From NCBI GenBank assembly GCA_964513565.1, contig CAZENE010000012.1, positions 16,915-80,914 of the forward strand: a stretch of DNA of 64,000 bases. The letters run 5' to 3'. Positions 40,712 to 50,359 of the stretch are shown one piece after another; position 1 is the first letter of the stretch, and each line of letters begins with the position of its first letter. Below the pieces are notes generated by a model. That model worked only from the letters and a program-made list of their open reading frames with translations. It was not told the origin of the DNA and searched no databases. Origin of the DNA: Delta-02 sp964513565 (GTDB lineage Bacteria > Desulfobacterota > Syntrophorhabdia > Syntrophorhabdales > Syntrophorhabdaceae). A program made the translations under genes and the position numbers.

Positions 40712-41599
40712 TTAAATGCCGTGGAGTACATCGATGGCTCGGGATATGAGAGCCTCCCGGTCGGTCAGGGGGGCGGAAAGGGACTCGTGGACGAGGATTT
40801 CCCCCTGCTCGCTGCCGAGGGAGAGGTTAAGATAGATACGGTCATCTTCGATCCGGGCATAGATGCCGAGCGGGATGCTGCATCCTCCTCCGAAAGCGGT
40901 CTGAATGGCGCGTTCGATGGAGATTTCGTTACAGGTTCTCTCATCATTGACAGGCCGGACGAGTTCCGTCGCGTCGTCATCGCTCCTCATCTCGATCCCG
41001 ATCGCGCCCTGTCCCGCGATGGGCACCATGATGGATGCCGGGATGATCTGTGTGATCACATTATCAAGTCCGAGGCGGCGGATGCCGGCAGCGGCGAGAA
41101 TGATGCCGTCCAGGTTCTCGGTATGTATCTTTCTTATGCGTGTATCGACGTTGCCCCTGATCGGAACGATATCTATACCCGGCCGGTGTTTCACGATCTG
41201 GGCCTTTCGGCGCAGACTCCCGGTGCCGACGCGGCAGCCAGGGCCAAGCTCGTCAATACTTTTCAGGCGTGATGATATGAAGACGTCCCTCGGGTCTTCG
41301 CGCTTAAGGAAGCCGCCGATGACGAGGCCCGGCGCAAGGTCGGCCGGGAGGTCCTTGGTGCTGTGCACCGCGAGGTCTATAGAACCCTGTTGAAGCTCCT
41401 CCTCGATCTCCTTGACAAAGACGCCTTTGCCGCCTATTACGGCAAGCGGTTTCTCCCACACCGTATCGCCGGTGGTTTTGATGATCCTTGCCTCGAAACT
41501 ATGCCCGGGATTTGCCCCGATCAGCGCATCTATCACAATGCGGGTTTGCGCAAGCGCTAATCTAGACCCTCTCGTCCCCACTATCCAGGTTGTTCTCAT
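40712..41599 (-). CDS. hemC: Hydroxymethylbilane synthase (porphobilinogen deaminase)
   Basis: The enzyme polymerises four porphobilinogens to hydroxymethylbilane in tetrapyrrole synthesis. The 295-residue product has VGTRGSRLALAQT, IKTTGD, FVKEIEEELQQGSIDLAVHSTKDLPAD, GCRVGTGSLRRKAQI, RGNVDTRIRKI and a C-terminal AFGGGCSIPLG with the cofactor-bearing cysteine. I chose ATG 41599, with GAGGA five bases upstream, over a TTG four codons earlier. It overlaps hemA by 38 bases. Confidence 0.95.
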   Translation of the reverse strand: MRTTWIVGTRGSRLALAQTRIVIDALIGANPGHSFEARIIKTTGDTVWEKPLAVIGGKGVFVKEIEEELQQGSIDLAVHSTKDLPADLAPGLVIGGFLKREDPRDVFISSRLKSIDELGPGCRVGTGSLRRKAQIVKHRPGIDIVPIRGNVDTRIRKIHTENLDGIILAAAGIRRLGLDNVITQIIPASIMVPIAGQGAIGIEMRSDDDATELVRPVNDERTCNEISIERAIQTAFGGGCSIPLGIYARIEDDRIYLNLSLGSEQGEILVHESLSAPLTDREALISRAIDVLHGI

Positions 41600-42860
41600 C
41601 TTTGTCCTCAAATTGGAACAATTTTTTCAATGTGTCGAATACCATGGGATCCTGGCTTTTTTTCAGCAGGGCCAGGTATGGATGAACGAGCTTGTTCATA
41701 ATCGAACGCGTCATAGAGTCTATCGCATTCGCAAGTTCGGGGTCGTTATTCGACAGGCGGGCCAGTGCCTTTTTCATCTCGCTGACCCTGATGTTATCGG
41801 CAGTTGCCATGATATGGCCGATAAGCGGGTTCATATCCACCTTTTCAAGCCAATCTGAAAACTTTGCCGCTTCATCTTCTATGATAAGATGGGCCTTTTC
41901 CGATTCCCTCACCCGGTTGGAAAGGTGCTTTTGAGATAATTCCTTGAGATCATCGATATCATACAAATATACATTGTCCATATCATTGACGGCAGGGTCG
42001 ACATCCCGGGGGACTGCTATGTCTATGAAAAATAAAGGACGGTTCCTGCGTTTTTTCATTGCCAGATGGACCATATCCAGGGTGATGAGAGGTACTTCCG
42101 ACCCGGTGGACGTCAAGACCACGTCAACCTTCGTAAGAAGCTCGAACAATTCTTCGAACGGCCTCGCCTCTCCGATGATCTCGTCGGCCAGTCTGTGGGC
42201 TTTCTGATACGTCCTGTTAGTGATGAGAATATCCGAAAGCCCCTCTTTTTGAAAATACTTCAGCGCCGTTTCGCACACTTCACCCGCGCCGACGACAAGG
42301 ATCGTCTTTTCCTCAAGGTTCCCGAAGATGTGCCTAGCAAGCTCGACCGCCATTGAACTGATGGAAAGAGGATTATACCCTATCCTTGTTTCTGTCCGTA
42401 TACGTTTGGCTACGTTAAAGGTTTTATGAAAGGTTTTGTTGAGAAAAAACCCCGTTGACCGCGCGGACGCGGCAATGCGATAGGCTTCTTTTACCTGCCC
42501 CAATATCTCCGGCTCGCCTATAACCATCGAGTCGAGGCCGGACGCTACGAGAAACAGATGACGAAAAGCCTCTTCGTCCTTAAAAATATACATATAACGG
42601 TCAAACCAGCTGTCATGGGCCGCAATGGAATCCGCAAGCACCCGGCGGATCTTTTGTACCATTTCGTCGTTGTCATCTCCCGAATAGTATATCTCCGTCC
42701 TGTTGCATGTCGAGACGATGACAGCTTCATTGACGCCCTCCTGCTGTATCCTAGCGAGAAGCCGCGGGATCGAACCCTCCCTGATATATAATTTTTCCCT
42801 GATCTCGAGCGGAGCCGTATTATGATTGAGTCCTATTATGCCGATTGCCTGTTTTTTCAT
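41562..42860 (-). CDS. hemA: Glutamyl-tRNA reductase
   Basis: HemA reduces glutamyl-tRNA to glutamate-1-semialdehyde, the first step of the C5 tetrapyrrole pathway. The 432-residue product has the N-terminal IGIIGLNHNTAPLEIREKL, the catalytic Cys52 in VIVSTCNRTEIYY, LFLVASGLDSMVIGEPEILGQVK and the NADPH-binding ILVVGAGEVCE. The family-consistent ATG 42860 was chosen over a 37-codon longer frame. It starts two bases after the ccsA stop, so translation is likely coupled. Confidence 0.95.
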   Translation of the reverse strand: MKKQAIGIIGLNHNTAPLEIREKLYIREGSIPRLLARIQQEGVNEAVIVSTCNRTEIYYSGDDNDEMVQKIRRVLADSIAAHDSWFDRYMYIFKDEEAFRHLFLVASGLDSMVIGEPEILGQVKEAYRIAASARSTGFFLNKTFHKTFNVAKRIRTETRIGYNPLSISSMAVELARHIFGNLEEKTILVVGAGEVCETALKYFQKEGLSDILITNRTYQKAHRLADEIIGEARPFEELFELLTKVDVVLTSTGSEVPLITLDMVHLAMKKRRNRPLFFIDIAVPRDVDPAVNDMDNVYLYDIDDLKELSQKHLSNRVRESEKAHLIIEDEAAKFSDWLEKVDMNPLIGHIMATADNIRVSEMKKALARLSNNDPELANAIDSMTRSIMNKLVHPYLALLKKSQDPMVFDTLKKLFQFEDKDENNLDSGDERV

Positions 42861-42862
42861 AA

Positions 42863-43678
42863 CTATATGTACGTGTGATTGCCTTTCAAGAGAAAATTTA
42901 CGCCGAGAAAGGTGAAGACGATCAACCCGAAGCCCAGGATCATCATGTACGCAGTCCGTTTTCCCCGCCATCCGAGAGCGAGCCTGTTATGGAACAGGAT
43001 GGCGTATACGATCCAGGTAATAAGCGACCACGTCTCTTTTGGGTCCCATCCCCAGTATGACCCCCAGGCGAAGCCTGCCCAGACCGAACCCGTTATGATG
43101 CCTGCCGTCAAGAACGGGAAGCCCAGCGACATGCACCTGTAATTGATGCTGTCGAGGGTGGAAAGGGAGGGGAATTTTTCCGAAAAGAAGAACGATCTCT
43201 TTTTCTTTATCTCCCGTTCAACCACCAGGTAAATAAGCGAAATAATGAAACCTACTATAAAAATGCTGTTTCCCACAAAGGAAAAGATGGTATGGATGGG
43301 CAGCCATACGCTTCTTAAAGCCGGAACAAGGGGCCGGATCTCGTTGGGGAAATTAAAGGACATAATGACGATCAGGCTGACGAGCGGGGCAATAATGCAC
43401 CCGATCATAGGAACACCGTAAATGCGCCGGATATAAATGAAAAACCCGGCAATGCAAAGGGAAAGAAAGGAGAGTGATTCATAAAGATTGGTTATCGGTG
43501 TGTAACCTGCCTCAAAATAACGCATCAGGACGCTGGCGAAATGGACAATGAACCCCGTGGTGAGGCCGTAAAACCCCGGTCTTTCCAAGACGGGCTTGTT
43601 GAAAGCGAGACCCAGGGCATATATCAGCGTTGATGCCAGATAGAAGCCGAGGGCCGTATAAACAAGATAGATATTCAT
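42863..43678 (-). CDS. ccsA: Cytochrome c biogenesis protein CcsA/HemX-like
   Basis: The 271-residue integral membrane protein has eight or so hydrophobic segments and the haem-handling WWD-type motif (WAGFAWGSYWGWDPKETWSLITWIVYAI). CcsA-type proteins export haem and attach it to cytochromes c in system II. Such a gene next to hemA and hemC is also seen in other delta-proteobacteria. It overlaps the siroheme synthase gene by four bases. Smaller members are called HemX; I cannot separate the two by eye. Confidence 0.85.
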   Translation of the reverse strand: MNIYLVYTALGFYLASTLIYALGLAFNKPVLERPGFYGLTTGFIVHFASVLMRYFEAGYTPITNLYESLSFLSLCIAGFFIYIRRIYGVPMIGCIIAPLVSLIVIMSFNFPNEIRPLVPALRSVWLPIHTIFSFVGNSIFIVGFIISLIYLVVEREIKKKRSFFFSEKFPSLSTLDSINYRCMSLGFPFLTAGIITGSVWAGFAWGSYWGWDPKETWSLITWIVYAILFHNRLALGWRGKRTAYMMILGFGLIVFTFLGVNFLLKGNHTYI

Positions 43679-44316
43679 GATATCCGGCTTTTAACGATCC
43701 TTTTCATGCCCGCGATACCCTGCCTGACTATCTCTTCCTTACTCATGGTGCTGATCATTTTCATAATATCCCGGCGTAATTTCTTATCCGGTACGTGACC
43801 CAGGATATATTCCCGTATACTGCCGGTTATCCGGACGTATACGGCGTGATCTTTTACGATGGTGGCTTCGATAGCCTGCCGCATCTTTTTCGATGCCATC
43901 GGGGCGCGTCCCGACGTAGATATCGCGATCGTTATATCACCCTTTTTAACAATGGACGGTACGATAAAATCACATTCTTCCGGCCTGTCGACAACGTTTA
44001 CGGGTATCCTTAATGCGGCGGCGTCTTCCCGTACAAGCCGGTTTGTCTCCCGGTCATCCGTGCATGCGAAGATAATGGCGGCGTTAGCATGGTCACCCGG
44101 CCTGTATTTGCGCAGGGTCAGGCTGATCCTGCCGGTATCGGACAGATGAAGCAGTCGCTTTGTTGCTTTGGGGCTGATAACACGGACAAAGGAATTGAAT
44201 CTCAGAAGCATAACGGCCTTCCGTTCGGCTACGGCGCCTCCTCCGATTATGAGGCATTCTTTTCCTGTGATATCGAGGAAAAGCGGATAATAGAACCGGT
44301 CAGTATCTGATCTCAA
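43675..44316 (-). CDS. Precorrin-2 dehydrogenase/sirohydrochlorin ferrochelatase (CysG N-terminal/Met8 type)
   Basis: The product has YYPLFLDITGKECLIIGGGAVAERKAVMLLRF, the NAD-binding start of the Met8/CysG-B family, ACTDDRETNRLVREDA and VVDRPEECDFIVPSIVKKGDITIAISTSGRAP. It oxidises precorrin-2 to sirohydrochlorin and inserts iron. The best start is a TTG at 44316 (GGTGGG ten bases upstream), giving 213 residues; a longer frame would run through acyP. It overlaps acyP by 17 bases. Confidence 0.85.
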   Translation of the reverse strand: MRSDTDRFYYPLFLDITGKECLIIGGGAVAERKAVMLLRFNSFVRVISPKATKRLLHLSDTGRISLTLRKYRPGDHANAAIIFACTDDRETNRLVREDAAALRIPVNVVDRPEECDFIVPSIVKKGDITIAISTSGRAPMASKKMRQAIEATIVKDHAVYVRITGSIREYILGHVPDKKLRRDIMKMISTMSKEEIVRQGIAGMKRIVKSRIS

Positions 44317-44575
44317 ATGTCGGGAACCCACCTGTATATTCCTCGAAAGACACATCAGTCCGTTCGACAAAGGCCCCAGAAGGGCCAGCGTGAGACCAGA
44401 GAACCAATTTTTCAACAGCATTTTTGTCGCCTTCGCAGACGATCTCGACACTTCCATCCGGGAGGTTCCTGACCCATCCCGTAACCCCGAGACCCGCCGC
44501 TTCCTGCTGCGTCCGGTACCGGAAGAAAACTCCCTGGACTATCCCGTGAACAATTATATGTGCCCTTGTTTTCAT
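44300..44575 (-). CDS. acyP: Acylphosphatase
   Basis: The 91-residue product has the acylphosphatase signatures VHGIVQGVFFRYRT (catalytic Arg19) and GVTGWVRNLPDGSVEIVCEG (catalytic Asn37). It hydrolyses carboxyl-phosphate bonds such as acetyl phosphate or 1,3-bisphosphoglycerate. It is the first gene of the minus-strand haem cluster and diverges from the activase gene. Confidence 0.95.
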   Translation of the reverse strand: MKTRAHIIVHGIVQGVFFRYRTQQEAAGLGVTGWVRNLPDGSVEIVCEGDKNAVEKLVLWSHAGPSGAFVERTDVSFEEYTGGFPTFEIRY

Positions 44576-44631
44576 TTTCGTAAAAACCCTGTTATATCAA
44601 AGTACTGTCAAACGCCCGTCTATGAACATTC

Positions 44632-44660
44632 TTATTGTTGGTAGAGGGTTTTTGTATTAT
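44632..44660 (+). promoter_or_regulatory. Sigma-70-type promoter of the activase gene
   Basis: TTATTG (44632-44637), 17 bases, TATTAT (44655-44660); the ATG at 44720 follows GGGG at 44707. Moderate match with correct spacing. Confidence 0.45.
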
Positions 44661-44719
44661 ACTTATCACAACATTCACATAAAATCCAGCCGTGTTGATT
44701 ATTGAGGGGATAAGATAAT

Positions 44720-47700
44720 ATGTATAGACTGGGTATAGATATTGGTTCCGTAAGCGTCAACGCAGCGATCCTGAATGAGAATGGGAAAATCGTGAAATCG
44801 CAGTATATCCGGCACAAAGGCAAACCGTTCGTTGCTGCAAAAAAGGTGATCGAACAGGCGTTAAGTGAATGCGATGTAGAATTCATTGCGACGACGGGTA
44901 CGGGCGCCAAGGTATTCGCCTCGCTTATCGGAGCTCCCTTTATTAATGAGATCATTGCCGTATCCCGGGCAATGGGCCATCTTTATCCTGCAACGGGAAG
45001 CGTCATAGATATCGGCGGAGAGGATTCAAAACTAATTATATTTGAGCTTACCGGGAAAAAAAATGCCCCCCTGAGGGTAAAAGACTTCTCCATGAATGCA
45101 TTGTGTGCCGCCGGCACGGGGTCTTTTCTTGAACAGCAGGCATCCCGGCTTCGGTTTACGATCGAGGAATTCAGCGAGATTGCCCTGAAGGCAGCCAACA
45201 TCCCCCGGATAGCGGGGCGATGCACCGTTTTCGCTAAATCGGACATGATCCATCTCCAACAGATCGCAACCCCTGATTATGAGATTGTGGCGGGTTTATG
45301 CTACGCTCTTGCCCGGAATTTTAAAGGTAATATCAGCAAGGGAAAGGATCTTAAAACGCCTGTGGCTTTTATCGGAGGCGTGGCCGCCAATTCAGGGATG
45401 AGGAAAGCTATCAGGGAAGTTTTCGAATTAACTGATGAATCATTTTTCGTTCCCGAGGATTACACGTCGATCGGCGCGGCGGGGGCTGTTTTCGCTGTTA
45501 TCCAAGACCCTGCTCTCAAGGTGTCTTTCGCCGGACTCGACAGGCTCAATGCCTACCTCAATGAAGAGAGAAACGAGCCCACGCATGAGCCCTTGGTCCT
45601 TTCTCCAGCGAACACAAACATCGCGTACGACATGAAACCGGTAACGGAAAAGACCAAAGTTTATCTGGGGGTCGATGTCGGGTCCATCAGTACAAATCTC
45701 GTAATTATCGACGAAAAGAAAAATGTGCTCGCCAAGAGGTACCTGATGACGGAAGGCCGCCCGCTCGAAGCCGTCAAGAGAGGGCTTGCCGAAATAGGCG
45801 AAGAACTCGGCGACAAGATAGAGATATTGGGCGCCGGGACGACCGGTTCGGGACGGTACCTGACCGCTGATTTCCTGGGAGCGGATATTGTCCGCAATGA
45901 AATAACGGCGCAAGCTCAAGCCGCTATATCGATCGATCCCTCGGTTGATACCGTTTTTGAGATCGGCGGCCAGGATTCGAAATATATCAGCATAGATAAC
46001 GGGGTTATTGTCGATTTCGAGATGAACAAGGCATGTGCGGCCGGCACCGGGTCTTTTCTTGAAGAGCAGGCGGAAAGGCTCGATATATCGATAAAGGAAG
46101 AATTCGGGAAACTAGCGCTGAGTTCAAAAAGACCGGTAAAAATGGGAGAGCGGTGCACCGTATTTATTGAATCCGATGTTATCCACCAGCAGCAGCGGGG
46201 CGCTGCCCGTGAAGATATAGTAAGCGGCCTTGCTTATTCTATTGTACAGAATTACCTGAACAAGGTCGTCGTCGACCGGCGGGTGGGAAAACGTATTTTT
46301 TTTCAGGGCGGCACCGCCTTCAACAAGGGTGTCGTGGCGGCCTTCGAGAATGTTGTCGGAATGCCGATTACGGTCCCTCCTCACCATGATGTCACAGGTG
46401 CGATCGGCGTCGCGATTCTCGCCATGAAAGAGCGTACATGGGAAAAAAGCGGGTTCAAGGGATTCGACTTAAGTAAACGGTCTTACACGGTGGATACGTT
46501 TGAATGCAAAGGCTGCGAGAACCTCTGCGAAATACGCCGGGTTACCGTTGAAAATGAAGCGCCGCTTTATTATGGCAGCAGATGCGAGAAATACGACGTT
46601 GTTCGCAAAAGCGCAAAAAAGGAAATGATCGACCTGTTCTCCCGGCGGGAACAGATTTTGAACGAAATTTCCACCAAAGAGAACGGTAAATACACGGTCG
46701 GCATCCCGAAGGTCCTCCATATGCATGAACTCCTGCCATTCTGGAAGACCTTTCTTTCCGAACTGGGTTTCAATGTGGTCGTTTCCGATATGACGAACAA
46801 GAAGACGATCCGTGACGGTGTTGAAAATATTATCGTGGAAAGCTGCTTTCCGATAAAGCTTGCCCACGGGCATGTAATGAACCTTATCCAGAAGGGTATC
46901 CGCAATATATTTATCCCGAGCGTGATCAGCCTGAGGAAGCCCTCAAAACACGCAAGAAACTCTTTCGCGTGCCCCTATGCCCAGTCCCTGCCTTACACGA
47001 TAAAGGGCTCGATCGACTTTGACCATAAAGGAGCGCGCGTTTTCACTCCGGTAATCAAATTCGGGGATGGGAACCAGGCTGTTCTTAACGACCTGACCCA
47101 ACATCTCAAACCGTACAGGATATCCCGCCGGAGGGTGAAAAGTGCTTTTGACAAAGCGACCGAAGTCCAGGATTCCTTTTATAGTAGCCTGACACGGATC
47201 GGTAATAATTTTTTAAGATCACTCGGAGCCGATGAAAAGGTCATGGTCATAGTCGGCCGTCCTTATAACAGCGCGGATCCCGGAGCGAACCTCAATATCC
47301 ATAAAAAACTGCTCAACCTTGGCGTTCAGGCGATTCCGATGGATATGCTGCCCGTGAATGACATGGCCGAGGACACGGCCGACCTCGAGCAGATGTACTG
47401 GGGTTACGGTCAGAAGATACTGAGGGTGGCACGAGCGGTAAAAAACAACAAAAATCTGTATGCCATTTATGTAACCAGCTTTGGATGCGGCCCCGACTCC
47501 TTCATATCCCACTTTTTCAGGAAAATTATGGGCAACAAGCCTTACCTTTCCCTCGAGATCGATGAGCACAGTGCAGACGCCGGCATCGTAACGAGGCTTG
47601 AAGCCTTTCTCGACAGCATTAACAACGCGCAGTTCGACGATCATATATCTGAACGGAAGGAAACCACTTTCGAGCTGAACGGCAGGCACAGGAAGATCTA

Positions 47701-48865
47701 CATTCCGTATATGTGTGATCATTCGCACACGCTCGCGGCAGCCTTCAGGGCATGCGGAGTGAATGCCGAGGTAATGAAAGAATCGAGCGAGGAGACGGTT
47801 CTGATAGGCAGGCGTTTCACATCCGGGAAAGAATGTTATCCCTGTATCCTGACAACGGGCGATATGCTTCGGACCGTGCGCAGTCCCGGGTTCGATCCGG
47901 ACAGGAGCGCTTTCTTTATGCCGTCAGGAGAAGGTCCATGCCGCTTCGGGCAGTATAACCGTTTTCACCGTATGGTGCTCGACGAGGAAGGTTTTGCCGA
48001 TGTTCCCATATATGCGCCAAACCAGGACCACCGCTTCTATAAGCAGTTGGATATTGTCGGGAGCAAGTTCAGCCGCCTCGGCTGGAGAGCGGTTGTCGCC
48101 GCTGACCTGTTGACAAAAATACTCCACGAGACGCGCCCCTACGAAAAGATACCCGGACAGACAGACAGAACCTACCGCGAATCTCTCGAACAAGTATGCC
48201 TGTGCATAGAGAAAGGGGCGCGGGACATCGATGTCGTGCTGAGGGACGTCCTGAAGAAGTTTTCGGCGATCGGGTGTATCAATGAAAAACGGCCTATAAT
48301 AGGGCTTGTCGGCGAGATCTACATACGTTCCAATAAATTCAGCAATTCACAGCTTGTGAAGACAGTAGAGGAATTGGGAGGGGAAGTCTGGCTGGCACCG
48401 GTTTCTGAATGGATATCATATGTTAATTTTACCGGTAAAAGGAAAAGCAAGACACGCGACGGCCTGCTAGGCCTTATCAATTTTCTTGTCACCGACTATA
48501 TACAGACTAAAGATGAGCATCTCATGGAAGAGGTCTTCGTTCCTTTCTTAAAGTATGGCCCGGAGCCGAAGATAAAAGACATCCTCGAACAAGCGAGCCC
48601 TTATATACACGACAGCTTTGAAGGCGAAGCAGTTCTTACGGTGGGCAAAAGCGTCGACTTTGCCCATAAAGGAGTTGCGGGCATCATAAACGCCATGCCT
48701 TTCACCTGTATGCCGGGAACGGTATCGAGCGCGATCATGCGCCTCATACAAAAGAACCATGACGTTCCCGTGATAAATGTCGCTTATGACGGGCAGGGCA
48801 ACACGAATATCCTGACGAGACTCGAGGCGTTTATGCATCAGGTGAAAGAACATATCAGGACGTAA
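44720..48865 (+). CDS. Double-headed BadF/HgdC-type acyl-CoA dehydratase activase fused to an HgdB-like part
   Basis: The 1381-residue product has two ASKHA ATPase domains (about residues 1-270 and 314-590), each starting with a phosphate-binding LGIDIGS/LGVDVGS. Each also carries an iron-sulfur cysteine pair: CAAGTGSF (Cys129 and about 438) and GRCTVF/ERCTVF (Cys168 and about 479). The C-terminal 750 residues begin with FECKGCENLC, continue with a DUF2229-like region (HELLPFWKTFLSELGF…ESCFPIKLAHGH), and include more cysteines (FGCGPDSF, GKECYPCILTTGD). These proteins use ATP to drive electrons into radical 2-hydroxyacyl-CoA dehydratases or benzoyl-CoA-type reductases. The client enzyme is not in the window. 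Confidence 0.9.
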   Translation: MYRLGIDIGSVSVNAAILNENGKIVKSQYIRHKGKPFVAAKKVIEQALSECDVEFIATTGTGAKVFASLIGAPFINEIIAVSRAMGHLYPATGSVIDIGGEDSKLIIFELTGKKNAPLRVKDFSMNALCAAGTGSFLEQQASRLRFTIEEFSEIALKAANIPRIAGRCTVFAKSDMIHLQQIATPDYEIVAGLCYALARNFKGNISKGKDLKTPVAFIGGVAANSGMRKAIREVFELTDESFFVPEDYTSIGAAGAVFAVIQDPALKVSFAGLDRLNAYLNEERNEPTHEPLVLSPANTNIAYDMKPVTEKTKVYLGVDVGSISTNLVIIDEKKNVLAKRYLMTEGRPLEAVKRGLAEIGEELGDKIEILGAGTTGSGRYLTADFLGADIVRNEITAQAQAAISIDPSVDTVFEIGGQDSKYISIDNGVIVDFEMNKACAAGTGSFLEEQAERLDISIKEEFGKLALSSKRPVKMGERCTVFIESDVIHQQQRGAAREDIVSGLAYSIVQNYLNKVVVDRRVGKRIFFQGGTAFNKGVVAAFENVVGMPITVPPHHDVTGAIGVAILAMKERTWEKSGFKGFDLSKRSYTVDTFECKGCENLCEIRRVTVENEAPLYYGSRCEKYDVVRKSAKKEMIDLFSRREQILNEISTKENGKYTVGIPKVLHMHELLPFWKTFLSELGFNVVVSDMTNKKTIRDGVENIIVESCFPIKLAHGHVMNLIQKGIRNIFIPSVISLRKPSKHARNSFACPYAQSLPYTIKGSIDFDHKGARVFTPVIKFGDGNQAVLNDLTQHLKPYRISRRRVKSAFDKATEVQDSFYSSLTRIGNNFLRSLGADEKVMVIVGRPYNSADPGANLNIHKKLLNLGVQAIPMDMLPVNDMAEDTADLEQMYWGYGQKILRVARAVKNNKNLYAIYVTSFGCGPDSFISHFFRKIMGNKPYLSLEIDEHSADAGIVTRLEAFLDSINNAQFDDHISERKETTFELNGRHRKIYIPYMCDHSHTLAAAFRACGVNAEVMKESSEETVLIGRRFTSGKECYPCILTTGDMLRTVRSPGFDPDRSAFFMPSGEGPCRFGQYNRFHRMVLDEEGFADVPIYAPNQDHRFYKQLDIVGSKFSRLGWRAVVAADLLTKILHETRPYEKIPGQTDRTYRESLEQVCLCIEKGARDIDVVLRDVLKKFSAIGCINEKRPIIGLVGEIYIRSNKFSNSQLVKTVEELGGEVWLAPVSEWISYVNFTGKRKSKTRDGLLGLINFLVTDYIQTKDEHLMEEVFVPFLKYGPEPKIKDILEQASPYIHDSFEGEAVLTVGKSVDFAHKGVAGIINAMPFTCMPGTVSSAIMRLIQKNHDVPVINVAYDGQGNTNILTRLEAFMHQVKEHIRT

Positions 48866-50167
48866 ATGGCCGGCCCTTTAATAGACGTAACCATAATTGC
48901 TATTCTCCTTCTTCTGAACGGCATCTTTTCAGCAGCCGAGACAGCGATCATTGCGTCCCGCAAAAGTAAACTGAAAGACATCCAGAAAAAAAGACCGGAC
49001 AGGAAGATCGACATGCTCCTTAGCCTGAAGGAAAACCCGGAGCGGTTTCTCTCCACGGTCCAGATCGGCATTACTCTTTTCGGTACGCTCGCATCGGCCA
49101 TAAGCGGTGTCATGGCGGCAAATTACCTTATGCCTTATATAAGCAGGGTCGAGCTCCTGAAGCCATTTTCCCAGTCAATATCAATTGCATTTGTCGTTAT
49201 CATCCTGACATATCTTTTTATAGTTTTGGGCGAGATGCTCCCGAAGTATATCGGTCTCAATTATAAAGAAAGAGCAGCCCTCGCGGTATTGCCCTTTTTT
49301 AATTTTGTATCCCGTGTTTTTGCCATCTTTGTGAATTTCCTGTCCGTTACAACCCTTTTCCTGGTAAAAGCGTTAAACCTCCGGACGGGGGAGGAGAACA
49401 TAGGGGAGGGTGAAATAGCGATACTCCTCGAGGAGGGCAGACGAAAAGGGGTTTTCGATAGAACCGAAGAAGAGCTCATCAACAGGGTCTTTCGCTTCAG
49501 CGACCGGTCGGTACGCGAGGTAATGGTTCCTCGGCCCAATGTTTATGCGGTCGATGCGGAAGAAAGCAAAGAGAAGATCCTGGAATATATCATCGGTAAT
49601 GAATTCTCACGATATCCCGTATACCGGGAAAACCTGGATACCATTATTGGCTTTGTTTATCAAAAGGACGTTTCGCGCCATATCTGGAGGAACCACGAGT
49701 CATTTCAGCTCGAGAAGCTTATGAAACGTGCGTTCTTCGTTCCCGCAACAATGGAGGTCAGCGTTCTTTTGAAGCAGATGCAGCGCACTCGCCTGCACCT
49801 CGCGGTTGTGATCGATGAATATGGCAGCATGGTCGGTATAATTACACTCGAAGATATCATGGAGGAGATCTTCGGCGAGATCCTCGATGAAACGGACGTT
49901 GAAGACAAGATAGAACGCCATCGTGACGGATCGTACCTTATCAATGCTTCATACTCCATCCGCGATCTCAATATCCGGCTCGATCTCGACCTTCCGGAAT
50001 CGCCTGACTATGAAACCCTTGGAGGTTTTATAATGACCCAGCTCCAGGGAATTGCAAAAGGGGGAGAGGTCGTCTATTACGGGCGGTATCGCTTTACAGT
50101 CGTTGATGTGGATGCGCTGAGGATCGTCAAAGTGAAATTCGAGAGATTAACGAGAAACAGACCCTAA
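48866..50167 (+). CDS. CNNM/CorC (HlyC) family membrane protein
   Basis: The 433-residue product has an N-terminal DUF21/CNNM membrane domain (hydrophobic segments at about residues 3-25, 58-82, 97-125, 135-155; IGITLFGTLASAISG and LGEMLPKYIGL). Two CBS domains follow (about 210-330; VMVPRPNVYAVDAEES, AVVIDEYGSMVGIITLEDIMEEI) and a CorC_HlyC domain at the end. The family is tied to magnesium or cobalt export. It starts on the base after the activase stop, so it is translationally coupled; no link in function is evident. Confidence 0.9.
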   Translation: MAGPLIDVTIIAILLLLNGIFSAAETAIIASRKSKLKDIQKKRPDRKIDMLLSLKENPERFLSTVQIGITLFGTLASAISGVMAANYLMPYISRVELLKPFSQSISIAFVVIILTYLFIVLGEMLPKYIGLNYKERAALAVLPFFNFVSRVFAIFVNFLSVTTLFLVKALNLRTGEENIGEGEIAILLEEGRRKGVFDRTEEELINRVFRFSDRSVREVMVPRPNVYAVDAEESKEKILEYIIGNEFSRYPVYRENLDTIIGFVYQKDVSRHIWRNHESFQLEKLMKRAFFVPATMEVSVLLKQMQRTRLHLAVVIDEYGSMVGIITLEDIMEEIFGEILDETDVEDKIERHRDGSYLINASYSIRDLNIRLDLDLPESPDYETLGGFIMTQLQGIAKGGEVVYYGRYRFTVVDVDALRIVKVKFERLTRNRP

Positions 50168-50322
50168 AACAGATAATAATAAAACGGGAACGTCCCTCCA
50201 TTAAAGAGTTATTGTTTGAACTGCAATGGTATATAGCATTCCCGGTTCGCCTCATCAATATTGGAAAAATACGATGACAATGGGTTATAGACAATGGGAA
50301 AAATTATGGCAATACTAGATCA

Positions 50323-50351
50323 TGGGCAATAAACAAAATTCTTATCGCCCA
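50323..50351. repeat. Inverted repeat between convergent CorC and pgi genes
   Basis: TGGGCAATAA (50323-50332) pairs with TTATCGCCCA (50342-50351) with one mismatch and a nine-base loop. The spacer 50168-50359 also repeats AATGGG/ATGGG several times. It could serve as a bidirectional terminator, since it lies between convergent genes, but no T-run is seen on either strand. Confidence 0.45.
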
Positions 50352-50359
50352 CCCATCAT

